From Billgrantia ethanolica (lineage in GTDB: Bacteria > Pseudomonadota > Gammaproteobacteria > Pseudomonadales > Halomonadaceae): a stretch of 64,000 nucleotides of DNA. The stretch covers positions 310,001 to 374,000 of the forward strand of contig NZ_JABFTX010000001.1 in the NCBI RefSeq assembly GCF_021404305.1. Reading direction: 5' to 3'. The translations under genes were made by a program, and so were the position numbers. Shown in pieces: positions 55,346-63,675 of the stretch (positions are counted from its first letter, which is position 1; every line of letters starts with the position of its first letter). Under the pieces are notes generated by a model. The model did not search any database, was not told where the DNA came from, and saw only the letters and a list, made by a program, of their open reading frames with translations.

Positions 55346-57280
55346 CTAAGCCTTGGTGCGTGGCTTGCGTTGCCCTCGTGTCGACGCCGCTCGGCTACGC
55401 CGCGGCTTGCCGGACGATTTGCGTCGGTGGCTACGCGAGCCGGTCGCTGCCTCGCCCTGGGCCGCGGCCATGGCCTGGCGCAGCCGCTGCGAGTCGGCCT
55501 TGCTCAGCAGGCCGCGCAGGTCTTCGACGAGAGCGCTGAGGAAGGGGGCCGGGTCGTCGTCGCGTTCGGCAATCGCCGTCAGGCGCTGCTCCCACAGCGC
55601 CGTGCGCTCGGGACGGCTCGCGGCCTCGGGCAGGGAAGCGATCAGACCACTGCCCAGGCGAGTGGCGCGCAGCGCCTTGTTCTGGCGTACCAGATAGCCG
55701 CGTTCGATCAGCGTCTCGATGATCCCGGCGCGGGTCGCTTCGGTGCCCAGGCCGTCGTGCTCGCGCAGGGTGCGCTTGACCTCGGGGTCATCGACGTAGC
55801 GGGCAATGTTCATCATCGCCTTGATCAGACTGGCATCGGTGAAGGGCTCCGGCGGGCGAGTCTCACGATCTTCCACTGCGCTTGCCGTGACCCGACAGCT
55901 TTCCCCCTCGCTGAGGGGCGGCAGCGGCGGGGCTTCGTCGCGGGTGGTGAAGAGCGGCTTCCAGCCCGGCTGCAGCAGCTCCTGCCCGCTGGCGCGGAAG
56001 CGCTCGCCCAGAATGGTGAATTCCGCCTTCACCTCGCGAGCGATCAGCGGCGGGTAGAACTGGGCCAGCACGTTGCGGGCGATCAGACGGAACACGTCGG
56101 CCTCGGCACGCTCCAGGCGTGCGAGCTCGGCCGCTTTGCCGGTCGGCGCCAGGGCGTGGTGGGCGCCGACCTTCCTGTCGTCCCAGGCCTTGGAGCGCAG
56201 CGTGAAATCGGCACCGACGAGCCAGCCGCGCAGCGTCTCGTCCTGGGCGCAGGCGCCGGTCAAGGTGGCGCGCGCCTGGGCCAGGTGCTCTTCGGGCAGG
56301 TAGCGACAGTCCGAACGTGGATAGGTGATCAGCTTGTGGCGTTCGTAGAGCCGCTGGCAGATATCCAGTACCGCCTGGGCGGAGAGCCCGAAACGCCGTG
56401 CGGCGTCCACCTGCAGTGCCGAGAGCGAGTAGGGCAGCGGGGCGGCCTGGCATTTCTGGCGACTCTCGAGCGACGTCAGGCGCCCCTCGGCGCCTGGCAG
56501 ACGTGCTGCCAGCGCCTCGGCCGGGGGGCGCTCTAGCAGGCGGCCCTGCTCGTCGAGACACTGCTGCTCGCCGGGCTGCCACCAGGCGCGCAGGCTGCCG
56601 TTGGCGACCGCGAGATCGGCCCACAGCACGTAAAAGGGGTAGGGCCTGAAGTCGCGGATCTCGGCATCACGGCGTACCACCAGGCCAAGCACCGGGGTCT
56701 GCACGCGGCCCACCGAGAGCACGCCGTCGTGGCCGGCCTGGCGGCCGGTCAGGGTCCAGGCGCGGGTCAGGTTGATGCCGTACAGCCAGTCGGCCCGAGA
56801 GCGTGATTCGGCGGCGCGATAGAGCGGCTGATAGCGGGCGTTGTCCTCCAGGCGGGACAAGGCGCGCTGTACCGCAGGCCGGTTGAGGTCGTTGACCAGC
56901 AGACGCGCCACCGGCCCCTTCCAGCCCAGGTATTCGATCACTTCCTGCACCAGCAGCTGGCCTTCGCGGTCCGGATCGCCGGCATGTACCACCTCGCGGG
57001 CCTGCTTGAGCAGCTTGCGAATTACGGCGAGCTGGCTTCTGGCCTTGGCGCGCGGTGCTAGCTTCCACCTGGCCGGCAGGATTGGCAGATGGTCCAGCCG
57101 CCACTGCTTGTAGGCGCTATCGTAGGCATCGGGCGGTGCCTGCTCCAGCAGGTGGCCCAGGCACCAGGTGACGACGGTATCGTTGCCGCGCAGGGCACCG
57201 TCCTCACGCTTAGTGTCGCCCGGCAGGGCGTCGGCGATGGCTCGGGCGAGGCTGGGTTTCTCGGCAATGATCAGGCGCAT
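55346..57280 (-). CDS. topB: DNA topoisomerase III
   Basis: Type IA topoisomerase that decatenates DNA. 644 aa from the ATG at 57280; the frame runs on upstream without family resemblance. The Toprim domain has Glu7 (IAEKPSLARAI) and DPDREG (102-107). The catalytic tyrosine is Tyr320 in HKLITYPRSDCRYLP. A short Lys/Arg-rich tail (SHRRKSSGKPRRSR) replaces zinc fingers. It is divergent from the AarF-like kinase gene. Confidence 0.95.
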   Translation of the reverse strand: MRLIIAEKPSLARAIADALPGDTKREDGALRGNDTVVTWCLGHLLEQAPPDAYDSAYKQWRLDHLPILPARWKLAPRAKARSQLAVIRKLLKQAREVVHAGDPDREGQLLVQEVIEYLGWKGPVARLLVNDLNRPAVQRALSRLEDNARYQPLYRAAESRSRADWLYGINLTRAWTLTGRQAGHDGVLSVGRVQTPVLGLVVRRDAEIRDFRPYPFYVLWADLAVANGSLRAWWQPGEQQCLDEQGRLLERPPAEALAARLPGAEGRLTSLESRQKCQAAPLPYSLSALQVDAARRFGLSAQAVLDICQRLYERHKLITYPRSDCRYLPEEHLAQARATLTGACAQDETLRGWLVGADFTLRSKAWDDRKVGAHHALAPTGKAAELARLERAEADVFRLIARNVLAQFYPPLIAREVKAEFTILGERFRASGQELLQPGWKPLFTTRDEAPPLPPLSEGESCRVTASAVEDRETRPPEPFTDASLIKAMMNIARYVDDPEVKRTLREHDGLGTEATRAGIIETLIERGYLVRQNKALRATRLGSGLIASLPEAASRPERTALWEQRLTAIAERDDDPAPFLSALVEDLRGLLSKADSQRLRQAMAAAQGEAATGSRSHRRKSSGKPRRSRAASTRGQRKPRTKA

Positions 57281-57413
57281 GAAAGACTCGGACTCGGGAG
57301 TTCGTTTATGGATATTCTTACAGTAACCCGACGGCAAGACCAGATGTCGTGCGCCAAAAAGCTGTACAGTTCCTGTATCGTGGTTCGGCAGCAAAGGCCA
57401 GGAGAGCATCCAC

Positions 57414-58658
57414 ATGCGTGAGCGAGGAAGGACGAGGCGGCTTTTCGGTCTCGGTGCGCGTACCGGCGGCGCCTTTCTGCGCAGTCGTCTGGGGGGCGAA
57501 GCCGACTGGCGTGCCCTGGGCGAGGCGCTGTTCGACGGTCTCTCCGAGCTCAAGGGGCCGGCCATGAAGCTGGCCCAGATCGTGGCCCAGTGGGACGACC
57601 TGCTGCCACCGGATCTCGCCGAGGAGCTGGCCCGGCTGCAGCGCCAGGCCGAGCCGATGCCCTGGGAGGGCATTCGCCGCACCCTGGAGGCGCAGTACGG
57701 TGACCTGGAGCGTCACTTCCGCGAGGTCGAGACACGGCCTTTTGCCAGTGCTTCGATGGGGCAGGTGCATCGCGCAGTCACCCATGCCGGCGAGACTCTG
57801 GTGCTCAAGGTGCAGTACCCGGGACTGTCCGAGATCCTGGAAGGCGATCTGGCCCAGCTGCGACGCATCTTGCGGCTGGGGCGCTGGCTGAAGGTGCCCC
57901 AGGTACGCCTGGATGCGCTGTTCGAGGAGCTTGCCGCCAGTCTGCGCGGCGAGCTCGACTACCATGCCGAGGCTGATGCGCTGGCACGCTATCGTCAGCG
58001 CTATGCCCATCTTGATGGATTGCTCATCCCCGAGCCGCTGCCCGACCTTTCCGGGCCGCGGGTACTGGCCATGCGTTACGTGGCCGGCACGCCGCTGCGC
58101 GAGCTGGAGAAGGCCGATGATGCGATCTGCCAGCGCGTAGCCGCAACGCTTGCCGATTGGCTCACCGAAGAGCTGTTCACCCATGGTGAACTGCATGCCG
58201 ACCCGCATGCCGGCAACTTTGCCGTGACCGCCGATGGCCGGCTGGTGATCTACGACCTGGGAGCGGTGATCCCGGTACCGGAAGCGCATCTCCGCGCCAT
58301 GATGCAACTGCTCGATGCCACCCTGGCCGGCGACCCCATGGCGATGGACGATGCCCTGCGCCGGCTGGGTGGACGCCAGGGGCAGGGGGCGCCGCTGGCG
58401 CTGTATCGTGAATCCGCTGAGGCCGTGGCGCCGCTGTTCGAGCCTGGCCCTCAGGACTTTTCGGATGTCAGAGTGCATCGCCGCTTGCGCGATCTCACGC
58501 CTAAGGTGTGGGCGGCCATGGATCGCCTGCAGCCGCCTGCCGACGTGCTGCTGCTCTCGCGCACCTTGAACGGGCACTACTGGAACCTGGTGCGCCTGGG
58601 AGCCCGCCTGGACATGCACGCCCGCACCCGGCCGCTGCTGGAATGGGCGCGCCGTTGA
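57414..58658 (+). CDS. AarF/ABC1/UbiB-family atypical kinase
   Basis: 414-aa ABC1-fold protein related to UbiB/ADCK, which supports ubiquinone biosynthesis. It lacks the C-terminal membrane helices of UbiB. The KxGQ motif is changed to KLAQ (residues 52-55, in GPAMKLAQIVAQ). The Ala-rich loop reads PFASASMGQVHRAV, the VAIK-type lysine lies in LVLKVQYPGL, and catalytic ELHADPHAGNF and VIYDLGAV are intact. Ubiquinone involvement is plausible but unproven here. It is divergent from topB. Confidence 0.85.
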   Translation: MRERGRTRRLFGLGARTGGAFLRSRLGGEADWRALGEALFDGLSELKGPAMKLAQIVAQWDDLLPPDLAEELARLQRQAEPMPWEGIRRTLEAQYGDLERHFREVETRPFASASMGQVHRAVTHAGETLVLKVQYPGLSEILEGDLAQLRRILRLGRWLKVPQVRLDALFEELAASLRGELDYHAEADALARYRQRYAHLDGLLIPEPLPDLSGPRVLAMRYVAGTPLRELEKADDAICQRVAATLADWLTEELFTHGELHADPHAGNFAVTADGRLVIYDLGAVIPVPEAHLRAMMQLLDATLAGDPMAMDDALRRLGGRQGQGAPLALYRESAEAVAPLFEPGPQDFSDVRVHRRLRDLTPKVWAAMDRLQPPADVLLLSRTLNGHYWNLVRLGARLDMHARTRPLLEWARR

Positions 58659-58764
58659 GATCCGGGATCGGGACCCGGGACGGTTGCGAGCGCTTCTTGC
58701 GCACAACACCGAGTCACGCTTCCCTGTTACTATATGCGCCATTTTGAACTGGCGGAGAGAGTGA

Positions 58765-60582
58765 ATGCTGGCAGTATGGGTCGAGCAGCTGCTGGGTTTT
58801 GCTTCGGGTGCCTTGGCAGCCATCCGAGAGGAAGAGCGCTATCCGGCGTTCATGGCCTGGGCGCGCGAGGAGGGCGCCGAACTAATGGGCGGCGATCTGG
58901 CCATGGCCCAGGCCATGGCGCCCATCCTGTGGAGCCAGACCCCGCTGGAGCGCGCTGGTTTTACCTGTGAGCCGCTGGCACGTCCGGGGCGCAACGAACC
59001 CTGCTGGTGCGACTCCGGGCGCAAGACCAAGCACTGCTGCGGAGCCGTCGCGATGCCGGCCGAAGTGCCGGATCACCTGATGTGGATGCTCTCGCTGCGC
59101 GACTGGAAGGGACCCACCCTCAAGGCGGCTTTGGAGAGCGGCCACGCACCCGCCCAGGCACTGCTGGAAGCGGGACTGATCGCCGCCGAGACCGGCCAGC
59201 GCGGTCGCGCCCAACAGATCCTCGAATCACTGTTCCAGCGCGCCGACTGGTCGCGTCTGCCGGCTCAGGCCGAGCCGGCCTTCGAGCTGCTGATCGACCT
59301 CTACCAGGAGCGCGGTTTTACGCGCAAGCGGGCCGAGCTGCTCGATGAAGTGCTCGACCGCGGCCCGCTGTTCCTGCGCGGGGTGGCGCTGGAGCGCCTG
59401 TGTCTCATGCACCTCGACAGCGACGATCTGGACAGCGCCCGCGCCGCCTTCGTGCGCGCCCAGCAGGCGCTGCCCGATTCGCCGACCCTGGCCTACATCG
59501 AAGCCATGCTGCTGCTGCACGAAGGGCACGAGGAGGAAGCCGCCGAACGGGCTCGCTTCTGGTTCCGGCGCCTGGCGCGCAAGGGCGATCTGGAGCCCGA
59601 ACAGCTGCAGTTCCTGGCCGATCTGGCGGAGAACCCGGGCGCTACCCTGGCCGATCAGTTGCTCAACGCCGAAGAGGACCTGGCGGAGCCGCTGGCTTCG
59701 CTGCAGGCCCTGCTGGCGGAGCTGCCTCCGGCTCCTGGGCTGAGCATTGGCAAGACCGAGAACGGAGAACTGGAATATCACAGCAGCGCTCGCGAAGACA
59801 CCCTGTTCGCTGCCTGGCAGAAGCACTTTCAGGTCGACGTGGACGACGACAGCGCCCTGGGACTCAAGGGTGACCCCTGGCTGCAGGCCGGCGACTGGCT
59901 GCGTGAACTCTGCGCGCATCCGGAGTGGCTCGATTCGCCGCGAGTGGTGCAGTCGCTCACCCTGGCCCTGACCAGCCGCTTCGGCAGCCTGCCGTGGATG
60001 TCGCCCAGCCTGTTCGAACCGCTTTCCGACCGTCTCGAGCGTTGGCTCGAGCGCATTCGCGGCGAGGGCGAGGGACCGTTTCTGTGGGACAGCGCCGACA
60101 ACGCCGTGCTGCTGCGCACCGGGCTGGCGCTGGTGGTCGGCATGGAGCGGGGGGCTCGCGAGCGTTCCCGGCGGCTGGCCGAGCGGCTATTGACGCTCGA
60201 CGACCAGGACAGCCTGGGCTTGCAGGAACTGGTGCTGGATCAACTGCTGCGGGAAGGGCGCGACCGTGAAGCGTTGAGCGTGACCGAGACCCAGCGCGAC
60301 GATACGCCGGTGCTGGGCATTCTCCTGGGGAGGGCGCTGGCTCTGTTTCGATTGCAGCGCATCGACGAGGCCAACGAGGCGCTGCGCGACGTGCATCGCC
60401 ACAATCCCCACGCGCTGCCGATGCTCTGTGCCGAGCAGACCCGTCCGGTTCAGATGGGCCCGGACAACGTCGCCGAGCCCGGCAGTCGCGCCGAGGCGTG
60501 GCAGTACCGCACGCTGATGCGCGACCAGTGGCGCGCCACGGCGGGGGCGCTGGACTGGCTGCAGAGTCAGATCGACGACTGA
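58765..60582 (+). CDS. SEC-C metal-binding motif and TPR-repeat protein, unknown function
   Basis: 605 aa. The N-terminal UPF0149-like segment is followed by a complete SEC-C zinc motif, PGRNEPCWCDSGRKTKHCCG, with Cys80, Cys82, His90/Cys91 and Cys92. The rest is a long helical solenoid of TPR-like repeats (about residues 110-330 and 430-580). There is no signal peptide. SEC-C is best known from the end of SecA, where it binds SecB and ribosomes, so a protein-biogenesis adaptor role is an inference. It converges on ampG with 8 bp between stops. Confidence 0.78.
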   Translation: MLAVWVEQLLGFASGALAAIREEERYPAFMAWAREEGAELMGGDLAMAQAMAPILWSQTPLERAGFTCEPLARPGRNEPCWCDSGRKTKHCCGAVAMPAEVPDHLMWMLSLRDWKGPTLKAALESGHAPAQALLEAGLIAAETGQRGRAQQILESLFQRADWSRLPAQAEPAFELLIDLYQERGFTRKRAELLDEVLDRGPLFLRGVALERLCLMHLDSDDLDSARAAFVRAQQALPDSPTLAYIEAMLLLHEGHEEEAAERARFWFRRLARKGDLEPEQLQFLADLAENPGATLADQLLNAEEDLAEPLASLQALLAELPPAPGLSIGKTENGELEYHSSAREDTLFAAWQKHFQVDVDDDSALGLKGDPWLQAGDWLRELCAHPEWLDSPRVVQSLTLALTSRFGSLPWMSPSLFEPLSDRLERWLERIRGEGEGPFLWDSADNAVLLRTGLALVVGMERGARERSRRLAERLLTLDDQDSLGLQELVLDQLLREGRDREALSVTETQRDDTPVLGILLGRALALFRLQRIDEANEALRDVHRHNPHALPMLCAEQTRPVQMGPDNVAEPGSRAEAWQYRTLMRDQWRATAGALDWLQSQIDD

Positions 60583-60590
60583 AACTCCCG

Positions 60591-61958
60591 TCAGGCGACC
60601 CGTGGTGCCGGTGGCGGTACCAGATCCTTGTCGCGGCTGATCCAGATCGCCAAGGCAATGGCGGGCAGTCCCAGCGCGGTGGCGATGACGAAAAAGGTGG
60701 CGTAGCCCTCGGCAGCCACTACCAGCCCACCGAAGCCACTCAGGAACTTGCCCGGCAGCGTCATCAACGACGAGAACAGCGCGTATTGGGTCGCGGTGTA
60801 GGCACGTGAGGTCAGGCTCGACAGGAAGGCGATGAACACCGCACTGGCCAGGCCATTGGCCAGGTTGTCGCCGACGATGGCCATCACCAGCATCGGCAGG
60901 CTCTGGCCGGCCAGCGCCAGAGCGGCGAACAGCAGATTGGTCAGGGTGGCCGCCGCCGCGCCCAGCACCAGGATCGGCCCGATGCCGTAGCGCGCTACCA
61001 GCAGTCCGCCGAGAATGCCGCCGCTGATGCTCATGGCAATGCCGAACACGTTGGTGACGTTGGCGATGGTCGCCAGCGAGAAGCCCAGGTCGATATAGAG
61101 CGGATTCGCCATCGATGCCATGGCCAGGTCGCTGATGCGGAATACGGCCACGAACACCAGCAGCCACAGCGCCTTGAGGCGATGACGGGAAATGAAATCG
61201 GTGAACGGGCATATCACCGCGCCGATCAGCCACGCGCCCAGGCGGCGCAGCGCTCGCGGCTTGCCGCGGCTGGCCCGGATGAAGGCCCGCACCTTGGGCT
61301 CGTGGATCAACTGGGTGGTGAGCGACAGCCGCTTGGGCTCCGGGCGCAGCAACACCGTGATCACACCCACGCCGACCAGCAGGGCCATGGTCAGGTAGGC
61401 TGCCTGCCAGGAGAGCCAAGAGGCGACGTAGAGGGCGCCGGCGCCGGCGGCCAGCAGGCCGCCGCGATAGCCGATGATGTAAGTGGAAGCCATGGCTGCC
61501 TGGATGTCATCCGGCGCCGACTCAATGCGAAAGGCGTCGATGGCGATGTCCTGGGTCGCCGAGCCGAAGGCGACCAGCAGAGCGAAGGCGGCCACCAGGG
61601 CCAGGTTCTGCTGTGGGTCGAGGCTCGACAGGCCGACGAGCCCGCCGGCGATCATGGCCTGGGCCAGCAGCATCCAGCCGCGGCGCTGGCCGAAGGTGCG
61701 GGTCAACACCGGCAAGGCCAGACGGTCGACGATGGGCGCCCAGAAGAACTTGATCGAGTAGAGCATGCCGATCCAGGAGAAGAAGCCGATGGCGGCCACC
61801 TGGATACCATCGCTGCGCAGCCATGCGGAAAGGGTGGAAAAGACCAGCAGGAACGGCAGCCCGGCCGAGAAACCCAGAAACAGCATGGTGATCACGGGTG
61901 CGCGAAGGTAGATGGCCAGGGCGGCACCCCAACTGCGCTGAGCGGTAGGGATTGTCAT
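60591..61958 (-). CDS. ampG: Muropeptide permease AmpG (MFS)
   Basis: Inner-membrane importer of GlcNAc-anhydroMurNAc peptides for cell-wall recycling. It is 455 aa with 12 or more hydrophobic segments. AmpG features are FLGFSAGLPFLLVFSTLSAWLR at the start, SIKFFWAPIVDRLALP, FGSATQDIAIDAFRIE, TYIIGYRGGLLAAGAGAL and CPFTDFISRH. It is divergent from rfaH. Confidence 0.92.
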   Translation of the reverse strand: MTIPTAQRSWGAALAIYLRAPVITMLFLGFSAGLPFLLVFSTLSAWLRSDGIQVAAIGFFSWIGMLYSIKFFWAPIVDRLALPVLTRTFGQRRGWMLLAQAMIAGGLVGLSSLDPQQNLALVAAFALLVAFGSATQDIAIDAFRIESAPDDIQAAMASTYIIGYRGGLLAAGAGALYVASWLSWQAAYLTMALLVGVGVITVLLRPEPKRLSLTTQLIHEPKVRAFIRASRGKPRALRRLGAWLIGAVICPFTDFISRHRLKALWLLVFVAVFRISDLAMASMANPLYIDLGFSLATIANVTNVFGIAMSISGGILGGLLVARYGIGPILVLGAAAATLTNLLFAALALAGQSLPMLVMAIVGDNLANGLASAVFIAFLSSLTSRAYTATQYALFSSLMTLPGKFLSGFGGLVVAAEGYATFFVIATALGLPAIALAIWISRDKDLVPPPAPRVA

Positions 61959-62136
61959 GCGTGGCGATACTCCTCGATGTAACGATGGCCAGGGGGCGGC
62001 CCGGGGCCGTTAACGATGATAGAATGACCCGCCGTTCGGCGGAGGGGACGGTCCAGGAGGACCCATCGTCCGGCCGCTCGATTGTTGCAGAGCACCGGCA
62101 TCGATACCAGCAGGTAATTCCGATCAGGAGGCCTTC

Positions 62137-62679
62137 ATGAGCCATAGCGAACGTCAGCCGATCGATGACATGGACGATAACCTGCCGCGGTGGTACGTCG
62201 TTCAGTGCAAGGGCGGAGAATCCTTCCGTGCCGCACAGCATCTGGCCAACCAGGGCTATGAACTGTTCCACCCAATTCTGCAGGTGCAGAAGAAACGCGG
62301 CGGCAAGCTGGTGTGGCTGGATGAGCCGCTGTTCCCTCATTACCTTTTCATTCGCCTCGATCGCATTGCCAGCAACTGGCGGCCGATTCGCTCGACCCGC
62401 GGCGTGCTGCGGGTCGTCAACTTCGGCAACCATCCGCTTCCGGTCGACGATGAGCTCATCGAGATGCTGCGCGAGCAGGGTTCCCAGAGCCTGGAGAGTG
62501 CCGTCAACGTCTATTTCCGTGCCGGCGAGAAGGTGGAGATCACCGAAGGGCCGTTCAAGGATCTGCAGGCAGTCTTTGCCAGTCACAAGGGAGATGAGCG
62601 GGCCATCGTGCTGCTCAGTCTGCTCAACCGGCAGCAGCAACTGGAGATGCCCGTGGCCAGCTTGCGACCGGGTAGCTGA
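62137..62679 (+). CDS. rfaH: Transcription antitermination/translation factor RfaH
   Basis: NusG paralogue that joins RNA polymerase at ops elements and enhances long surface-polysaccharide or similar operons. It is 180 aa with AGGAGG before the ATG. The N-terminal NGN domain has RWYVVQCKGGESFRAAQHL, the FHPILQVQKKRGGK segment and PLFPHYLFIRLD, and STRGVLRVVNFGNHP follows. The C-terminal domain starts GEKVEITEGPFKDLQAVF. The residues are RfaH-like rather than NusG-like. Confidence 0.9.
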   Translation: MSHSERQPIDDMDDNLPRWYVVQCKGGESFRAAQHLANQGYELFHPILQVQKKRGGKLVWLDEPLFPHYLFIRLDRIASNWRPIRSTRGVLRVVNFGNHPLPVDDELIEMLREQGSQSLESAVNVYFRAGEKVEITEGPFKDLQAVFASHKGDERAIVLLSLLNRQQQLEMPVASLRPGS

Positions 62680-62741
62680 GCCGGCTGCCGGTCTTTACCC
62701 CGACACTACCCATCAACGCTCACAGAGCCCAGGAGATCGCC

Positions 62742-63248
62742 ATGAACATCGCCCCGCAGCGGGTCGTGACCCTTCATTACGTGCTGAGCGATGCCCAGGG
62801 CCAGATTCTCGACGACTCGAGGGCACGTGCCAGGCCCCTCGAGTATCTGCACGGCCACGACAACATCATGGCCGGCCTCGAGCGCGAACTGGCGGGCCAC
62901 GAACCCGGCGACAGGCTGAACGTGACGCTGCCGCCGCAGGACGCCTACGGTGAGCGCAACGAGGAGCTGGTACAGTCATTCGGTCGCAGTGCCTTTCCCG
63001 AGCTGGAACTGACGCCGGGCATGCGCTTCCAGACGCCGGGCGACGACGGCCCTCAGATCGTCACCGTGCTCGAAGTCAGTGACAACGAGGTACTGGTCGA
63101 TACCAACCACCCGCTGGCCGGCCAGACGCTCAGCTACGAGCTGGAAGTGCTGAGCGTGCGCGAGGCGAATCGCGCCGAGCTGGCCAAGGGGCACCCGCTG
63201 CCCGACGATGTGATGCCCTCTCAAGTAGAAGATCGCAAGCTTTCCTAG
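62742..63248 (+). CDS. slyD: FKBP-type peptidyl-prolyl isomerase, SlyD-like (short form)
   Basis: 168-aa cytoplasmic prolyl isomerase. The SlyD pattern is clear: VVTLHYVLSDAQGQILDDS, PLEYLHGHDNIMAGLERELA, the insert-in-flap chaperone domain with LPPQDAYGERNEELVQ, and DTNHPLAGQTLSYELEV. It lacks the His/Cys-rich nickel-binding tail of E. coli SlyD, ending at VEDRKLS, so metal handling is unlikely. Confidence 0.88.
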   Translation: MNIAPQRVVTLHYVLSDAQGQILDDSRARARPLEYLHGHDNIMAGLERELAGHEPGDRLNVTLPPQDAYGERNEELVQSFGRSAFPELELTPGMRFQTPGDDGPQIVTVLEVSDNEVLVDTNHPLAGQTLSYELEVLSVREANRAELAKGHPLPDDVMPSQVEDRKLS

Positions 63249-63274
63249 GGCCGAACTCGCACGAATCTCCCTGA

Positions 63275-63346
63275 AAAACTGACCTGCATCAATTCGTCGA
63301 TCGCCACTCGCCATGGCCGAGGCGAAATTTGATGCAGGTCAGTTTT
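63275..63346. promoter_or_regulatory. 18-bp inverted repeats carrying two Anr/FNR-like sites
   Basis: Arms 63275-63292 and 63329-63346 are perfect inverse complements (AAAACTGACCTGCATCAA / TTGATGCAGGTCAGTTTT), 36 bp apart. Each arm holds an Anr/FNR-like 14-mer: CTGACCTGCATCAA (63279-63292) and TTGATGCAGGTCAG (63329-63342), with one perfect half TTGAT each. The second is centred 70 bp before the small ORF at 63406 and 41.5 bp before a plausible start site near 63377 (-10-like TAGAGT at 63365-63370), the class-II activator position. Confidence 0.65.
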
Positions 63347-63405
63347 CCGCTGCCTTCAACGGGCTAGAGTGAACTCATCGCATCGAGTGACGGGGAGAAA
63401 ACGAC

Positions 63406-63522
63406 ATGTACTGGGATGACGCCGTAATTTTCGGACTGGTAACCGTCGCGATGATGATCGCATTCATGGCAGGTTGGATCGGCTTCGTGATTCGCGACCA
63501 TCGTCGCAAGCGCAAGCACTGA
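63406..63522 (+). CDS. 38-aa single-span membrane peptide
   Basis: A very small ORF. ATG is at 63406 with GGGGAG about 9 bases upstream, and TGA at 63522. The sequence starts MYWDDAVIFG, continues with one hydrophobic span of about 22 residues (VIFGLVTVAMMIAFMAGWIGF) and ends in a basic tail (RDHRRKRKH), predicting the N-terminus outside and C-terminus inside. It is similar in size to oxidase accessory peptides such as CydX, but no sequence family is recognised. It lies downstream of paired Anr/FNR-like sites and is followed by hairpins, forming a complete small transcription unit. Confidence 0.75.
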   Translation: MYWDDAVIFGLVTVAMMIAFMAGWIGFVIRDHRRKRKH

Positions 63523-63550
63523 ATCAGCCTGTAAGCAAGTCGTCAGGGGA

Positions 63551-63599
63551 GGGGGGAGTTTTCCCCCCAGTAGCCGGCCCAATTGGGCCGGCATTTTTT
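63551..63599 (+). terminator. Double hairpin terminator after the 38-aa peptide gene
   Basis: First hairpin GGGGGGA-GTTT-TCCCCCC (63551-63568). Second hairpin GCCGGCCC-AATT-GGGCCGGC (63573-63592), followed by A and six T. The second is a classic intrinsic terminator. Confidence 0.93.
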
Positions 63600-63675
63600 C
63601 GTGTTAGACTCCAGCGAAACGATACGCCGATGGCGTGATCGATTCCAGCAAGAAAAAGAACGAGGGGTCTTGATC

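Noticed and set aside
57362..57369. CTGTACAG palindrome in front of the AarF-like gene as a LexA box
   Set aside because: LexA needs CTGT and ACAG about eight bases apart; here the halves abut, so it does not fit.
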